Assembly (NCBI GenBank): GCA_027382625.1
Contig: JAJKFJ010022607.1
Coordinates: 1-46,003 of the forward strand
DNA from: Tetmemena sp. SeJ-2015
Lineage: Eukaryota; Ciliophora; Spirotrichea; Sporadotrichida; Oxytrichidae
DNA: 46,003 nucleotides
Direction of reading: 5' to 3'
Positions 22,897-33,203 of this stretch are shown here, in pieces; position 1 is the stretch's first letter, and every line of letters starts with the position of its first letter. A model generated the notes under the pieces. That model was not told the DNA's origin. It did not search any database and worked only from the letters and a program-made list of their open reading frames with translations. The translations under genes were made by a program, and so were the position numbers.

Positions 22897-23512
22897 TCAC
22901 TGATCTTAAGGGAGCAGGAAATAGAGTTTGATCTTGGCCATCATGATGGGACACATGTTGAAGAGAGAAGCAGGAGGCTCATCAGCTGTCAGCTCCGTAA
23001 AGTTCACAAATATCTATATGCGTTAAAATCAAGAGTTAAAATGGATATTATAGCTTTAGTCTATACTTACTTTGTTTTTGCTCATGTTCTTAATCTTAAA
23101 TAGCTTAGCATCCTTGTCCCAAAATATCTTAGCATGATTTTTTGAGAGGGTTCCCAGATTGGTGAGCTAGAAGTATTTGGGGTCGTTGTCGCGAGTGTTA
23201 TCTCTTCCGATCTCAAGTTCCAATTCCCTCATGTAGAAGACCTTTTCATTGTTGCAGAACAGTTTTGCATAGGAAGTCTCTCCCTCCTCCAGTTCTCTAA
23301 AGTTTTGATGGTCCACCTGCTCACTATTCATTCCAAATGTTATTAAGAGTATTACAATGAAAGAAAGAAAGTAAAAACGGCTTTAACAGCAATGATAGAG
23401 GCTAACTTAATATTCAAAAATAAGAGTTCCAAATTAGACAGTCCCTTTCAAAGAGTTAAAAATCTTACTTGGAAGGAAATGGTCTATTATCTTCCACTAT
23501 GATCGCGCTCAT
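22897..23512 (-). CDS. small FHA-domain protein
   Basis: ATG at 23512 (MSAIIVEDNRPFPS). Two introns: 23324-23468 (GTAAGAT...GAATAG) and 23014-23070 (GTAAGTATAG...CATATAG). The spliced product is about 137 residues and is almost only an FHA domain: ELEIGRDNTRDND (GR motif), LGTLSKNHAKIFWD (S..H phosphothreonine-binding motif), KIKNMSKNK, a linker, and the closing strand IKLYFLLP before TGA 22897-22899. FHA domains read phospho-Thr peptides. The usual N-G pair of FHA (as in LNG) appears replaced by the K-N-K-I-F-V-N stretch. A stand-alone FHA protein may act as a signalling adaptor. Confidence 0.75.
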
Positions 23513-23605
23513 TTTGAAATAACTATTTCATTTAAATATCTAAATTGACAGAAGAAGTGGCAAATTCAAATTAAAAATTTGAACTTAATCTAATATCAAT
23601 TTAAT

Positions 23606-24208
23606 TCACTTTTATCCTCTTAATTCACTTCTGAGAATCATTAGCAATTTTCCGAGGACATTAGCACCTTTACCAGAAATACCTCCATTACCCCAAAATT
23701 TATCTCTTTTCGTCTCTTCAATCAAATACTCATCTCCAGTTGCGAGTAGATAATCCCTTAGTTCCATATGCTGAGTAAACTTTGCCTTAATTGCTTTATA
23801 CATAATTCTCACTTTCTCTGTATTCCAATCCTTCCTCAGTGGCACAGTTCTTGTCTAAGCCAATTTGAAAGCTTTCCCAGGGGTTGCAGCCAATCTGATC
23901 TTATCTTGATAGTCAGGATTTGTTGGAAACTTTTGTGCTTGGTAGTATTATTCAGTATTGGGCCACTCAACTCCATCCACAGCGATATAAAATTTTAAGA
24001 AGTTATTGATAGGAGAAGGATAGAAATTGCTAAATTAGAAATGCTTGTTCTTCTGGTTATAGAATCTGAAAGCTTTTGGAGCCTTCTCTTTATCTTCGTG
24101 GAAGGTTTTTATGATCTCCTTTATATCTAATTCCATTTCTTGGCTTTTATTGCTTTCTTTGATCTCCTCTAGATCTAGTTTTGCTTCGAGTTTTTTATTG
24201 CTTTCCAT
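23606..24208 (-). CDS. NADAR-domain protein, copy 1
   Basis: ATG at 24208 gives a 200-residue protein with no intron or IES. It is Glu/Lys-rich at the N-terminus, then a NADAR (DUF1768, YbiA-like) domain: FSNFYPSPI, GVEWPNTEYYQAQKF, WNTEKVRIMYKAIKAKF, LLATGDEYLIEET, FWGNGG and NVLGKLLMILRSELR. These match the family's F(S/N)NF, E..YQ..K, LL.TG...L.E and FWG.G...G.N.LG..LM..R blocks, including the conserved Glu, Trp and Asn. NADAR proteins remove bases or ADP-ribose by N-glycosidic cleavage (YbiA acts on riboflavin intermediates; others on ADP-ribosylated targets). Stop: a TAA-encoded Gln, Lys, then TGA 23606-23608. Tandem with copy 2. Confidence 0.8.
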
Positions 24209-24588
24209 TTATTGATTATAAGTTAACAGAGAAAATTTGTTGATATAACTAATACTCATATCAGATATTGCCAGGCTTTGAAGAAGAAGAAAACATAATT
24301 AATGATTTTAAATTAAATAAATTATACAAATGGTTTTAATTACTTACGAAGAGCTAGAACAATTCTATAATAAAGAAGCCTAAATCTTAGTTAAATTTAG
24401 ATTTTTAATGTATTACTTCAATTATCAACTTAAATTTATACAGCAGATAGAAAATTATTGATTATAGAACTCTACCTTCATGTTTGTGCTTATTTTGAAA
24501 TTATTATGTTTTATATTAATTTCATATTGCTTGAAGAAGTGAAAAATACCAATTAAAAATTTGAAATGAATATCTTTTTAATTCACTA
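24209..24588. other. intergenic between NADAR copies
   Basis: AT-rich 380-bp spacer. The short stretches just downstream of both NADAR genes resemble each other, in keeping with a tandem duplication of gene plus flank. No other feature seen. Confidence 0.5.
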
Positions 24589-25137
24589 TCATCCTCTCAA
24601 TTCACTTCTGAGAATCATAAGCAATTTCCCAAGGACATTAGAACCCGCACCAGAACTACCTCCGTTACCCCAGAAATTATCTTTGTTGGTGTCTTCAATC
24701 AAATACTCATCTCCAGTTGCGAGCAGATAATCCCTAAGATCTTCATGCTGTGTAAACTTAGCCTCTATTGCTCGATACATAACTCGTATTTTCTCCGTAT
24801 TCCAATCCTTCCTGAGAGGCACAGCCCTCGTCTAAGCCAATTTAAAAGCCTGTCCAGGAGTGGAAGCCAATCTGATCTACTCTTGATAATCGGGATTTTT
24901 TGGAAACTTTTGCGCCTGGAAATATTATTCAGTATTGGGCCACTCGACTCCATCTAATGTGATATAAATTTATAAGAAGTTATTGATAGGAGAAGGATAG
25001 AAGTTGCTAAATTAGAAATGCTTGTTCTTTTGGTTATAGAATCTGTAGGCTTTCTTAGCTTTCTCCTTATCTTCGTAAAATGTTGATTTGATCTCCTCTA
25101 GATCTAATTCTACTTCTTGATATTAACTGCTTTCCAT
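24589..25137 (-). CDS. NADAR-domain protein, copy 2
   Basis: ATG at 25137 gives a 182-residue, uninterrupted protein, very similar to copy 1 through the NADAR domain (same FSNFYPSPI, EWPNTE, FWGNGG and LRSELRG blocks). It has a shorter N-terminus and ends directly at TGA after ELRG, two residues earlier than copy 1. Differences cluster in charged surface residues (for example RAIEAKFTQHEDL against KAIKAKFTQHMEL). All catalytic-type motifs are present, so both copies look functional. Like copy 1 it has neither intron nor IES, unlike nearly all its neighbours. Confidence 0.8.
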
Positions 25138-25560
25138 TTTTATTGAAATTAAGTATAAAAAATTTCTTTAAATATCTTCTACTCAATCAGTAATTGTCAG
25201 GCCTTTAAATAAAATTAACATATGAATTTAAATTCCTTTAAAAATACACAATTATTATATTCTAAAAGAAGCGAAACAATTTCAATTCTATTGTGTAGAT
25301 GCCTTAAACTTCGCAAATCCCCATTTAAAAATATTCTTCCTATTCTACATTTGAATTTATATATCTGATTGAAGATAACATATGATTTTTGAATAATTTG
25401 CTTATTAGCTTTAAGAGTATAATAAAAGTAGGCTTATTTTTATCTGAAGAATATGCATTTAAAGTTGCTGATGCAAAAAGTGTTCCTGCACCAAATAATT
25501 GGATTATTTTACTTATCTCTCTGATGGTAGCTCTCCTCCATTCTCAGTATTGAGATTTAA
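25138..25560. other. AT-rich intergenic
   Basis: About 420 bp upstream of NADAR copy 2, probably with its promoter. No gene, RNA or clear repeat seen. Confidence 0.5.
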
Positions 25561-28500
25561 TCAGAAGAAATCAGAGGCTGGGTGATTGAAAATTGAATAG
25601 CTGTGCTAAACTTTAGTCACATAACTTTAGAACTCATCTTCGTTCTCTAGTGATTTCCATCTCAGGATTTCATTCACTCTATCTTTGTAGCATTAAATAA
25701 ATTTGCACAAATTAGAAAAATAAAAAGCATTCAAGGATCTCCACTTTATCATGCTCGATCTCTATCGTTTCTTTTATGAGTTCTAAATATAGAAGCTGTG
25801 TTAACTTTGCATGAAACACTTACACATTGGAAATAGCATACACTCTTAGAGTTCCTTCATCTTCTCGTTGTAGCTCATCTTTTTAAAGAAACCTAGATTT
25901 GCTTCTTTGTTCATGTCTACGTGATGCTCTCATAGAAATAGCAAGAAATTTCCGACTGTGTCCACATACCCTATCGTCTGCTCTCGTTTTAGAATTATCT
26001 GCTACATCAGAGAAAGCTAATTTTAAGGCAGTCCAGGTACATGCATCAGCTAATTTGCGTTAAACTCTTTTACTTGCTCTACTTAAGATTAACACCACTT
26101 TTAAAATGCTTACATAAATAGTTCTATTTGTGGATTTTCAAGAGATGCTCTCTTCTTTGCTGCTCTTAAACCTCAGCATTTTAAGCATCAAGCAAAGACT
26201 TCGCTAGCTTCTATTGATACTCAATCAGCTTCTCATCTGATGTAGATTTAATGGCTTCTTGGTAGATGACTGGAGTAGAATTGAATTTTCCTTTGTGGTT
26301 TGGTCTGTAGCCTATTAGAGGACGGTATGGCAATTACCAGTGTACCTCTATGTGCTTCTATTTTTGTGTCAGCTCAAACATAATCAAGATGAATTAAGCT
26401 CTTCAATCTATTTTAATTCCATGAAAGACTTGATCAGCATGAATCTTTCACTATGAGATATTCGATGGCAGATGCTATCTGGGTTGTGAGAGTCCACCTC
26501 AATAATTACTGGCTCACTTTTATTCAAGTCATCTTCAAACTAAGGGAGTAGAAGTTCTATATTTTACTGTACAACCTCAAGGGGGTCATTTCGAGAGAAA
26601 AAGCTCTTTCCTTAATTAGCAACGATTGCATCACCATCTTATTTAATCAGCTTAACTTCCTGTAAGAGCTCTTTCTTGAATTTTTATTACTAAGCTTATC
26701 TTTACTTTTTAGAGGGACTCTAGATAGTCCTATAATCTGAGACTATATTGCTCCAATTTATCAAATTCACCTAATTTTAGGCTTAAAAATCCCCTCTCGG
26801 CTCATTTTTTTGATGCCTCACAGATTGAAAGGCACTTTGATCTGTATCTTTCACAAACATACTATTGTGATCAAATCTGGTGTGCTCATTGATAAATTTG
26901 TGACCCTCGTCAAATTCATCAACCATTTCAGAAGTGCACAAGTGATCATCAATTTCAGTTATCTTCTGGGGATGCTTATAATATTTATCAGCAAAATCCT
27001 GAGGCTATTGATACTAATGCAAATTTTTAAGGCTTCCTTAGAGATTAGAAGCACTTGAGTTCTTGCCAAGGTTGCCTAAAGTCTGGAACATCTCAGAGTT
27101 AGCGCTCATAGATTTTTGAATTGTGCGCTACTACTTGGCAGCAGTTGTTGACCCTTGTGAATTATTTCTAAGCATGTTCCTTTCCATCTATTCTACTCGT
27201 TCTGCAATAAATACTGCTAGAATATTTATCTTATAAAATGCACCATAGGTGGTTACCATCTCGTCAAATAAATTGATATTAGACGTCATAGGGATACCTG
27301 CTCCCCCTCTTATTTACATATGAAACTGCTTCATTTCATCTCTCTTCATTTTACTTCCACTGTTGTTGGTCTTCTAATCTATCAGAGGGGACTTGAATCC
27401 TCTCAGTTAAGCGGAATTACGATTTTCATGTCTGAAATTTCCAGTCTAATTAAATCACTTATTTATAATTTGGTAGGTACTTATTCATATTCAAAGAGCT
27501 ACTTCCATTACTCACACTTGATTTTTACTGGGCTCCTGTGTTATTTCCTCCTTTGAAAGATTACTAGTTTGAAGCAGCTCTCCCTTGAAATATAGCCTGC
27601 ACATTTTTATTACGATAATCAATTAAATACTTACTTTGATTAAAAATTGAAATTGACTTTTTTAATAGATGTTCGAGGCGAGGGATCATATCCATTATTT
27701 TGTTGAAGTAGATATTGCTGATTGAGATTATTGATCTATGAGTTGACTTATTGCTAATTTCCGTTGTTCAGCTTCTTAGGGAATTGAGGAATTTATATGT
27801 TGATCTTCGACTCCTCACTTATGTTGAAGTTGTTTCAAAACAATATATAACTACGACCTATAATACATTTTTGTTATTCAAGAGGTTGCTTGAAACAGGC
27901 AATTGTCCTGAAGCGGAATTGCCGCCAATGCTACCTCCGCCATCTGACATCACATTAGCACTTGAGGGTGAAAATTGACTGTCTGAATAAGACCTGTAAT
28001 TCTCAAATTATCCTGGCTTCTGTTAGGAAATTTACTAGGAACCTATCGACCCCACCGAGTTTTAATTAGAGAGTACGTTTTACTAGCCTTGTACGTTGCC
28101 AACGTAGGTATTTTAATTTGTTCCAGTACCAGACAAAATTATCTACTAAATTTGATGAGAAGTGAGGGCAGCAGCAGGTTCGTAGTTTTACCTCTAACCA
28201 GCTGCGTTGTTTCTTTTTGGAGAGATCATGTTATCTGAAAAACCTTTTCCAGTACTGGCTCCCTTTATCGCAGAAGGATTTAATCTCTAGCTATCTACTC
28301 ATTAATTGCGCGCAGGCTCTTTTACTGATGCCCTTTTGAAGTGTGGATTAACTTGGGCTTTCGAAATTAAAAACATAAATTTTAATTAATATACGAAATA
28401 GTCAAAAAGCTATTCTAATTGTTGACATTGGAAGGTGAGCCTTACAGAGTTGTAAGATTAGTAGAATTGTCTATCGTAGCTACATTCTGATTCATATTAC

Positions 28501-28678
28501 TTTAGGGGCTGCTGTTTTGATTAAGAACTCGCTATTAAGAATGACCTTCTTATTGTACTTGCTTGCTTTATTAGGAAAGATCCATGCTGCACATATTTTA
28601 AGAGGCACTCAAGTTTCCGGAGGACTGAGTTTGAAGTTTTTAATTGCTGGAGTTGCTCAGCTGAGAATTCTCTGCCAT
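25561..28678 (-). CDS. large Gln/Asn/Ser-rich protein with helical C-terminus, unknown
   Basis: ATG at 28678 starts a low-complexity region (MAENSQLSNSSNQKLQTQSS) in which many Gln are TAA/TAG. After breaks near 28390 and 28230 it continues through a Gly/Ser/Gln-rich stretch (SDGGGSIGGNSASGQL). A more ordered half follows: DEFDEGHKFINEHTRFDHNS, then acidic and Gln-rich blocks, then helices (EVQEQQRREHLLKIHKQNYL; YLELIKETIEIEHDKVEILE) and the end ...HSYSIFNHPASDFF, TGA 25561-25563. Three repeat-flanked breaks restore the frame (26371-26396, 25813-25829, 25689-25725). A 32-bp GTAAGC...CTTAAG intron sits near 26083-26114. One in-frame TGA near 25929-25931 remains unless a GACA-flanked 45-bp segment is removed. 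No family recognised. Confidence 0.55.
25689..25725. other. 37-bp IES, pointer AGCATT
   Basis: AGCATT lies at 25689-25694 and 25726-25731. The segment is AT-rich without intron ends. Deletion joins ...HDKVEILEC to YKDRVNEILRWK in frame on the minus strand. Confidence 0.65.
25813..25829. other. candidate 17-bp micro-IES, pointer GAAA
   Basis: GAAA lies at 25813-25816 and 25830-25833. Deletion joins ...MKELQECMLF to HAKLTQLLYLEL in frame. Confidence 0.5.
26371..26396. other. 26-bp IES, pointer AGCTC
   Basis: AGCTC lies at 26371-26375 and 26397-26401. Without deletion, the upstream frame stops at TGA two bases before an ATG that would look like a new gene. Deletion joins ...MELKQIEEL to TQKQKHIEVHW and makes one long gene. 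Confidence 0.6.
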
Positions 28679-28855
28679 ATTATCAATAATTTTCTCTCTT
28701 ATTATTTTCTAAAATAACTTTAGCTCTCTCATTCTTGTCATCTAGTATAGTGGATTCAATATATATGTTTGTATATTATATCATGAATTAACTTTGAACT
28801 TAGGGTTACATTTTTAATCTCTGCAAATTTTGCAGCAATTCAGGATACGATTTTC

Positions 28856-30305
28856 TCATTGTGAAATCATACCACCGAAGCCAGTTAGTTTGCTAATGTC
28901 TGAGCTAAACACATTCTTGTCAATTGTTATAACCTTTTGAGATTCATCACTCTTGCTCGACCTCTTCCTATTTTTGCTGTCCTCTAAGACCATTTGATGT
29001 AACTCAGTCATAGTCTAACCCATTCCTTGCGTGATCCTACTCAAACTCACATCGAATACTTTCTTGTTCTTCGCTACGATAATACCTTCTCTCATAGTGA
29101 AGCTCTGAGCTGTGTGATCATACATTAACGGCTTCTAATAGGCATCTGTTACTATACCCATTTTAGCTGCTAAGAGAGCTTCAGAAGCACACATGTCCCA
29201 GTATTTGAACCCTGGCACGAGGTTTATATAGTAGTCTGCTTTCTAATCCAAAATATAGATGATCTTATTTCCAGATCCTGCTACTTTAGCAACGTTTAAA
29301 AATATTAATTGTATGTTTATTGGGTTCAGGCAATCAATTATCTTGTTCATCACCTTCTAGTTAGGATTGAAAGAACCGCATACCCATAGTTTATAAAGTT
29401 CATCGTCTACTGCGTCATCAGTGGGAAAAGGCTTGAGTGGAGTGACTCTTTGAAGTCTCTTGAGCTTGTCTTGAAACTTGTCTTTGATGAATATTCCACA
29501 CTCAGGGGTGCCGAAGTATGTACGACCCTAGTGATAGTTCTAGTTGTAGAAGGGCTTGTGAATGATTCCTATACGAGGTCTCATATTTATAGATACTCCT
29601 ATCATGCTTGTAATATGATGCAGATGACCTTCAGTGAATCCTTTGGTTCCGTCTAGAGGATCGATCCATATTACCATATCATCTTCATAAAATTCGTTGG
29701 GGAATTCATAAAAGTTCCAGTCTGCATCTGTGGCCTACTAACCAAATAAGAGCTCTTGCTCTCTCAGATAATCTCTATAGGCCAAACTCAAAATGTATAA
29801 TAACTTGAATCATTTAATAACTGTGGTCTTTGTAATTTTCAAGTAGTAGTTTTTGTGAGATATGCTGCTTATCGATTTGATCTGGTTAAATGTATGGCTC
29901 CTTGAACTCGTAGTTTTTATCATCATCATCCTCCTCTCCTAAAAATAAAGTTTATCAGCAACTTTTTCCTTACCGATAATCTTAGCCCTGGGGTAAAGCT
30001 GCTTTAAGTTATAAGACACAGTTTTCTGAATGTAGAAGTCTGCCTGAGTGAACACATCTGACTCTGCATTACCTATGAGAATTCAAATTAGCTAACTATC
30101 TTAGTAATGCTGTTCCCTCTCCTAAATGTAGAGTCTATCTTACTTTTCCTTATGATTTGGAACGAGCTCTCTCCTCCCTTTCTAATCTGATTAATGACCT
30201 TGTCTGCTCCCTCTAGAAGTTACGTGCAAGTCTAAATGTCAAATGTTAAAAGTCCTAAATTAAGGCTACTGAGAAGAACTCATTGAGCTTGATGACTCTT
30301 TTCAT
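28856..30305 (-). CDS. BPNT1/HAL2-like 3'(2'),5'-bisphosphate nucleotidase
   Basis: ATG at 30305. The protein belongs to the lithium-sensitive inositol-monophosphatase superfamily. Metal-site motifs are in order: YPRAKIIGEEDDD (the GEE-type motif), then VIWIDPLDGTKGF (the DP(L/I)DGT motif with the first-site Asp residues), and near the C-terminus VPGFKYWDMCASEALL (the WD..A..ALL motif). The N-terminal VFTQADFYIQKTVS matches the D..T.AD..... helix of BPNT1. Such enzymes turn PAP or PAPS into AMP or APS in sulfur metabolism. Between IGEED and the DPLDGT motif lies an insertion of about 70 residues, longer than in BPNT1. An intron of about 35 bp (GTAAGGAAAA...TTTTTAG, near 29940-29974) splits inside IIGEED. 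Stop TGA 28856-28858. The very N-terminus has a frame break near 30060. Confidence 0.75.
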
Positions 30306-30409
30306 TTTTAATCTTTTTTAAATTGCTAATTTATTTCACACTACTAGCCCTTTCAAAATATTTGAACCGAAGGAAGATAAGAAAGCAAACATTCTGGAAA
30401 TAAATAGTG

Positions 30410-32244
30410 TCACTTGATTTGATCATTCGCTATTCTCTCAAGTATATTTATAGGATAGTTCATATAGAGGTAAGTGTGGCCCTAATTATCGTGCTTTTCC
30501 AAGATAACTTTGTGGTCCATGGCCTCATGCAAATAGTCTTTTATCTACTTTTAACTGTAAGCCATCAATTCCTCAACACAAATCTCAAGTGCTTCTTTCA
30601 GAGTAATAAGAGATAGATTATAATTTATAAATATGATTTGAGTGATGCCTAGAGAGTTGGGATTAAACATAATAAATTGTTCAGCTGATACTGAGCAATC
30701 AGCCTGATAATTTTCTTTTGGTGGTCTGTCATACTCTGCAGCACAAACTTCAACCCTACCTCTTAGTTGTCATTTTTAATTGAGAAGAGAGGGGCTGAAT
30801 ACTCACTCTCTATTTCAATAAAGCCAAATACAAATAATAATGTAATCTTTATTTCATAGTCCTCAAAAGTATCAGCCTTAATGCAAAAGAAGTTGTACTT
30901 GTCTAGGGTTTAATCATTCTGAATCAAAGAAGTCTTAATGTGATCTACACTTATGATAAATCTGATGCCCTTGCAGCTTGCCAACTCACTCAAATACCTT
31001 TGCCAATCACCATTCTTCAAAGCACCAGTATCGAGAGAATGGATAACTATGCACACTTTTTCAAAGCCAATATCCTCAGGGATTTTACTCATCACTCTCT
31101 TTAACTCCTCCACTGCATCGTGAATTCCAAGTGGAACTTTAATCCCCATAGTCCTCAACACAAACTTAGAAAGAGGAGTCACTATAGACTTTATCGATAT
31201 TCCGGAATGGAAACCGTTATTCCTCACATCATTTTAAATCTAATTTAGACTAGAGTTATAGGTCATTATCAATTGAATCTCCCTTTAAAAAATAAAAATG
31301 TGTAAAAGGATATAATTTGATTTATATATATTTCAAGAATGTTTTTTTAAACATTTTACAGCAATTTAAATAATTCCCTTTTATAATTAGGAGCTTAGGG
31401 TCTTCTATGAATTAAGAAATGAAAGAGTTGATTAGGTTTCTTTTACTTCCCACTCCGTGGACAAGTAAGTTGAAGCCACAATCGTAGTAGTACTCCCACG
31501 TTCTGAATGTAGTTTTGGGGTTGCTAAAAATATAAATTTGAAAAGCTTAACTCTCTGTAAATAAGATGTTTCTCTTCAAAGTGTTTCTTGAAATTGTACA
31601 TCTCATCCACTTTGTCAAGTTCAATCTCGTTCTTTAAAGAGACCAATCCGCCCTCGTCATCCTCCTCATCATTTTGACTTGCCTACTTTAAAAAAACAAA
31701 GTTCAAATAATAATTGTAACTCCTCTTCTGCGTCAGTTAGGTACTTCTTTTTGGTGGCCTTTGTCAAATTTTGCTTAGTATTTTTCTTCTGTTTGAGTGC
31801 TTGCGCCTTTCCAAACTCTCCCTTTAAAATCTCCTCCTTGCCTTGCCTCTCTTCAGCCTCTGATATCTTTGCCTTTTGCTTAATTGACTGGAAAAAGGTC
31901 TAAACTCATTTAATTAACACTATTGACGAGTCTTACTGGAAAGTAGTACCTTCTCGTCTCTGAATTCATATTGGCTTCATTAATCAGAAACTTAGGCTCA
32001 TTTGCAGTTTTCGATTTAACTGACTTTACCTTTTTCTCCTTGTCTGGACTCTCATCCTCAAAAGTAAATAACTTATAATAATTAATTAAAATGAATTAAC
32101 TCCTCATCGTCATCATCTGTGGATAGGTAAATGAGATTAATTATTACCAGAAGACTAATCTCCAAACTGCTCATTGATCTAGTTGTATTAAATCTTTGCA
32201 TCTGGACTTTCCTAGAAGTCATCCTCCATCTTCACGTCTTTCAT
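30410..32244 (-). CDS. ORC2: origin recognition complex subunit 2
   Basis: ATG at 32244 (MKDVKMEDDFQESPDAKIQ), then an acidic/Lys-rich disordered N-terminus. The conserved part begins WEYYYDCGFNLLVHGVGSKR (Walker-like GVGSKR loop of ORC2), then NGFHSGISIKSIV, IVIHSLDTGALKN (the IHSLDG/P...LR/KN block), IRFIISVDHIKTSLI (the ASIDH motif), and a winged-helix end LEICVEELMAYSQKQI, HTYLYMNYPINILE. ORC2 is part of the complex that marks replication origins. Introns include GTAATAATT...TCCACAG, GTAAGACTCG...GTTTAG and GTTAAG...TTTTTAG (28 bp, near 31527-31554). A 14-bp ATT-flanked break (30662) restores the frame before the winged helix. TGA 30410-30412. Stretches near 31270-31400 are unresolved. 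Confidence 0.85.
30662..30675. other. candidate 14-bp micro-IES in ORC2, pointer ATT
   Basis: ATT lies at 30662-30664 and 30676-30678. Removing 14 bp lets LIAQYQLNN continue into PNSLGITQ in frame. The 3-bp pointer is weak evidence, but the surrounding protein is conserved, so a frame change here is required. Confidence 0.45.
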
Positions 32245-32360
32245 TTTCAATTTGCTTTAATTATTTCCCCGCTCAAATTAATGACAATTCACAATAGCAT
32301 AAATCATCAATTTCAAAAGTTAACAGCATACTTAAATAATTTGATAAATTTTCTAAATTG
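32245..32360. promoter_or_regulatory. short divergent promoter region, ORC2 and unknown gene
   Basis: Only 116 bp separate the ATG of ORC2 (minus) from the ATG at 32361 (plus). The stretch is AT-rich; no specific binding motif was identified. Confidence 0.4.
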
Positions 32361-33033
32361 ATGGAATTGAACAAGCAGGGTGCATCGACAATGCTGCAAT
32401 AAAGAGTAAGGAATGAATCCGAGCAGGAGGAAAGTTTTTAGGAAGATAGATCGAATCTCTATAACAAATTGAAGAAGCTGTTGATATCTATATACATAGA
32501 GCATCTTCTGAAACTCGGCTTGTCTTTAATCCCAATCTAAAGTCAAACATCACGAATTAATTAAGAGAATTCATAGTCACTTGAAGCTCTCATCAAGAGT
32601 CTATTAGCTAAGACTAAAGAATTTTTCTCAGATCAAAGCAAGAGACTCACATTTGTTGACTAATCTATTTTAATCCACTCTTTAAAAGTTATCAAGTGAA
32701 TTCGTTGATGATATCTCTCGACCTAAAAGTTATATAAATCCAAGAGAAGGAAGAATTGAAGCCATCACACTCAAGAACATGACAAATTCTGAGTTGCAGA
32801 TCTTCAAGCAAAACTAAATGATCATCTTCCTCATATTGAACTTAGCTGCCAGATTCAACTCAGATCTTAGGAGAGCGTCAAACACCATTTATAAAAAATA
32901 AAGTTATAAATTATTGTTCATTCAGAATGGCGATACATAGCAGCCACAATCTCACAGCACCATAAAAGTAAAGACCTCTGACTTTGCTTTTGCTTACTAA
33001 GAGCTTATCAAGATTATGCGCAAATAAATTTGA
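32361..33033 (+). CDS. unknown helical protein
   Basis: ATG 32361 (MELNKQGASTMLQQRVRNES) to TGA 33031-33033, about 215 residues after one correction. A 16-bp GTT-flanked segment (32688-32703) is removed to join IHSLKV to DDISRPKSYINPREGRIEAI. The protein is helical and hydrophilic with a buried-looking stretch (MIIFLILNLAARFNSDLRRA). No intron is needed. No family recognised. Confidence 0.55.
32688..32703. other. candidate 16-bp micro-IES, pointer GTT
   Basis: GTT lies at 32688-32690 and 32704-32706. The spacer contains the TGA that would end the frame. Removal keeps the downstream 320 bp open. Confidence 0.45.
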
Positions 33034-33203
33034 AACTTAATCTTCTAAAAGTTTTTAATGTGATATTTATTCTCTTGAAAGCAACTTTATTCTATCAAGT
33101 TGTGATTGATATTTTGCAATTAATAGAATAGCTTACTTACTCTCACTCTATAACTTATATGCTTACTAATTATTCGATGTCCAATTATAGCACACTCACT
33201 CTC

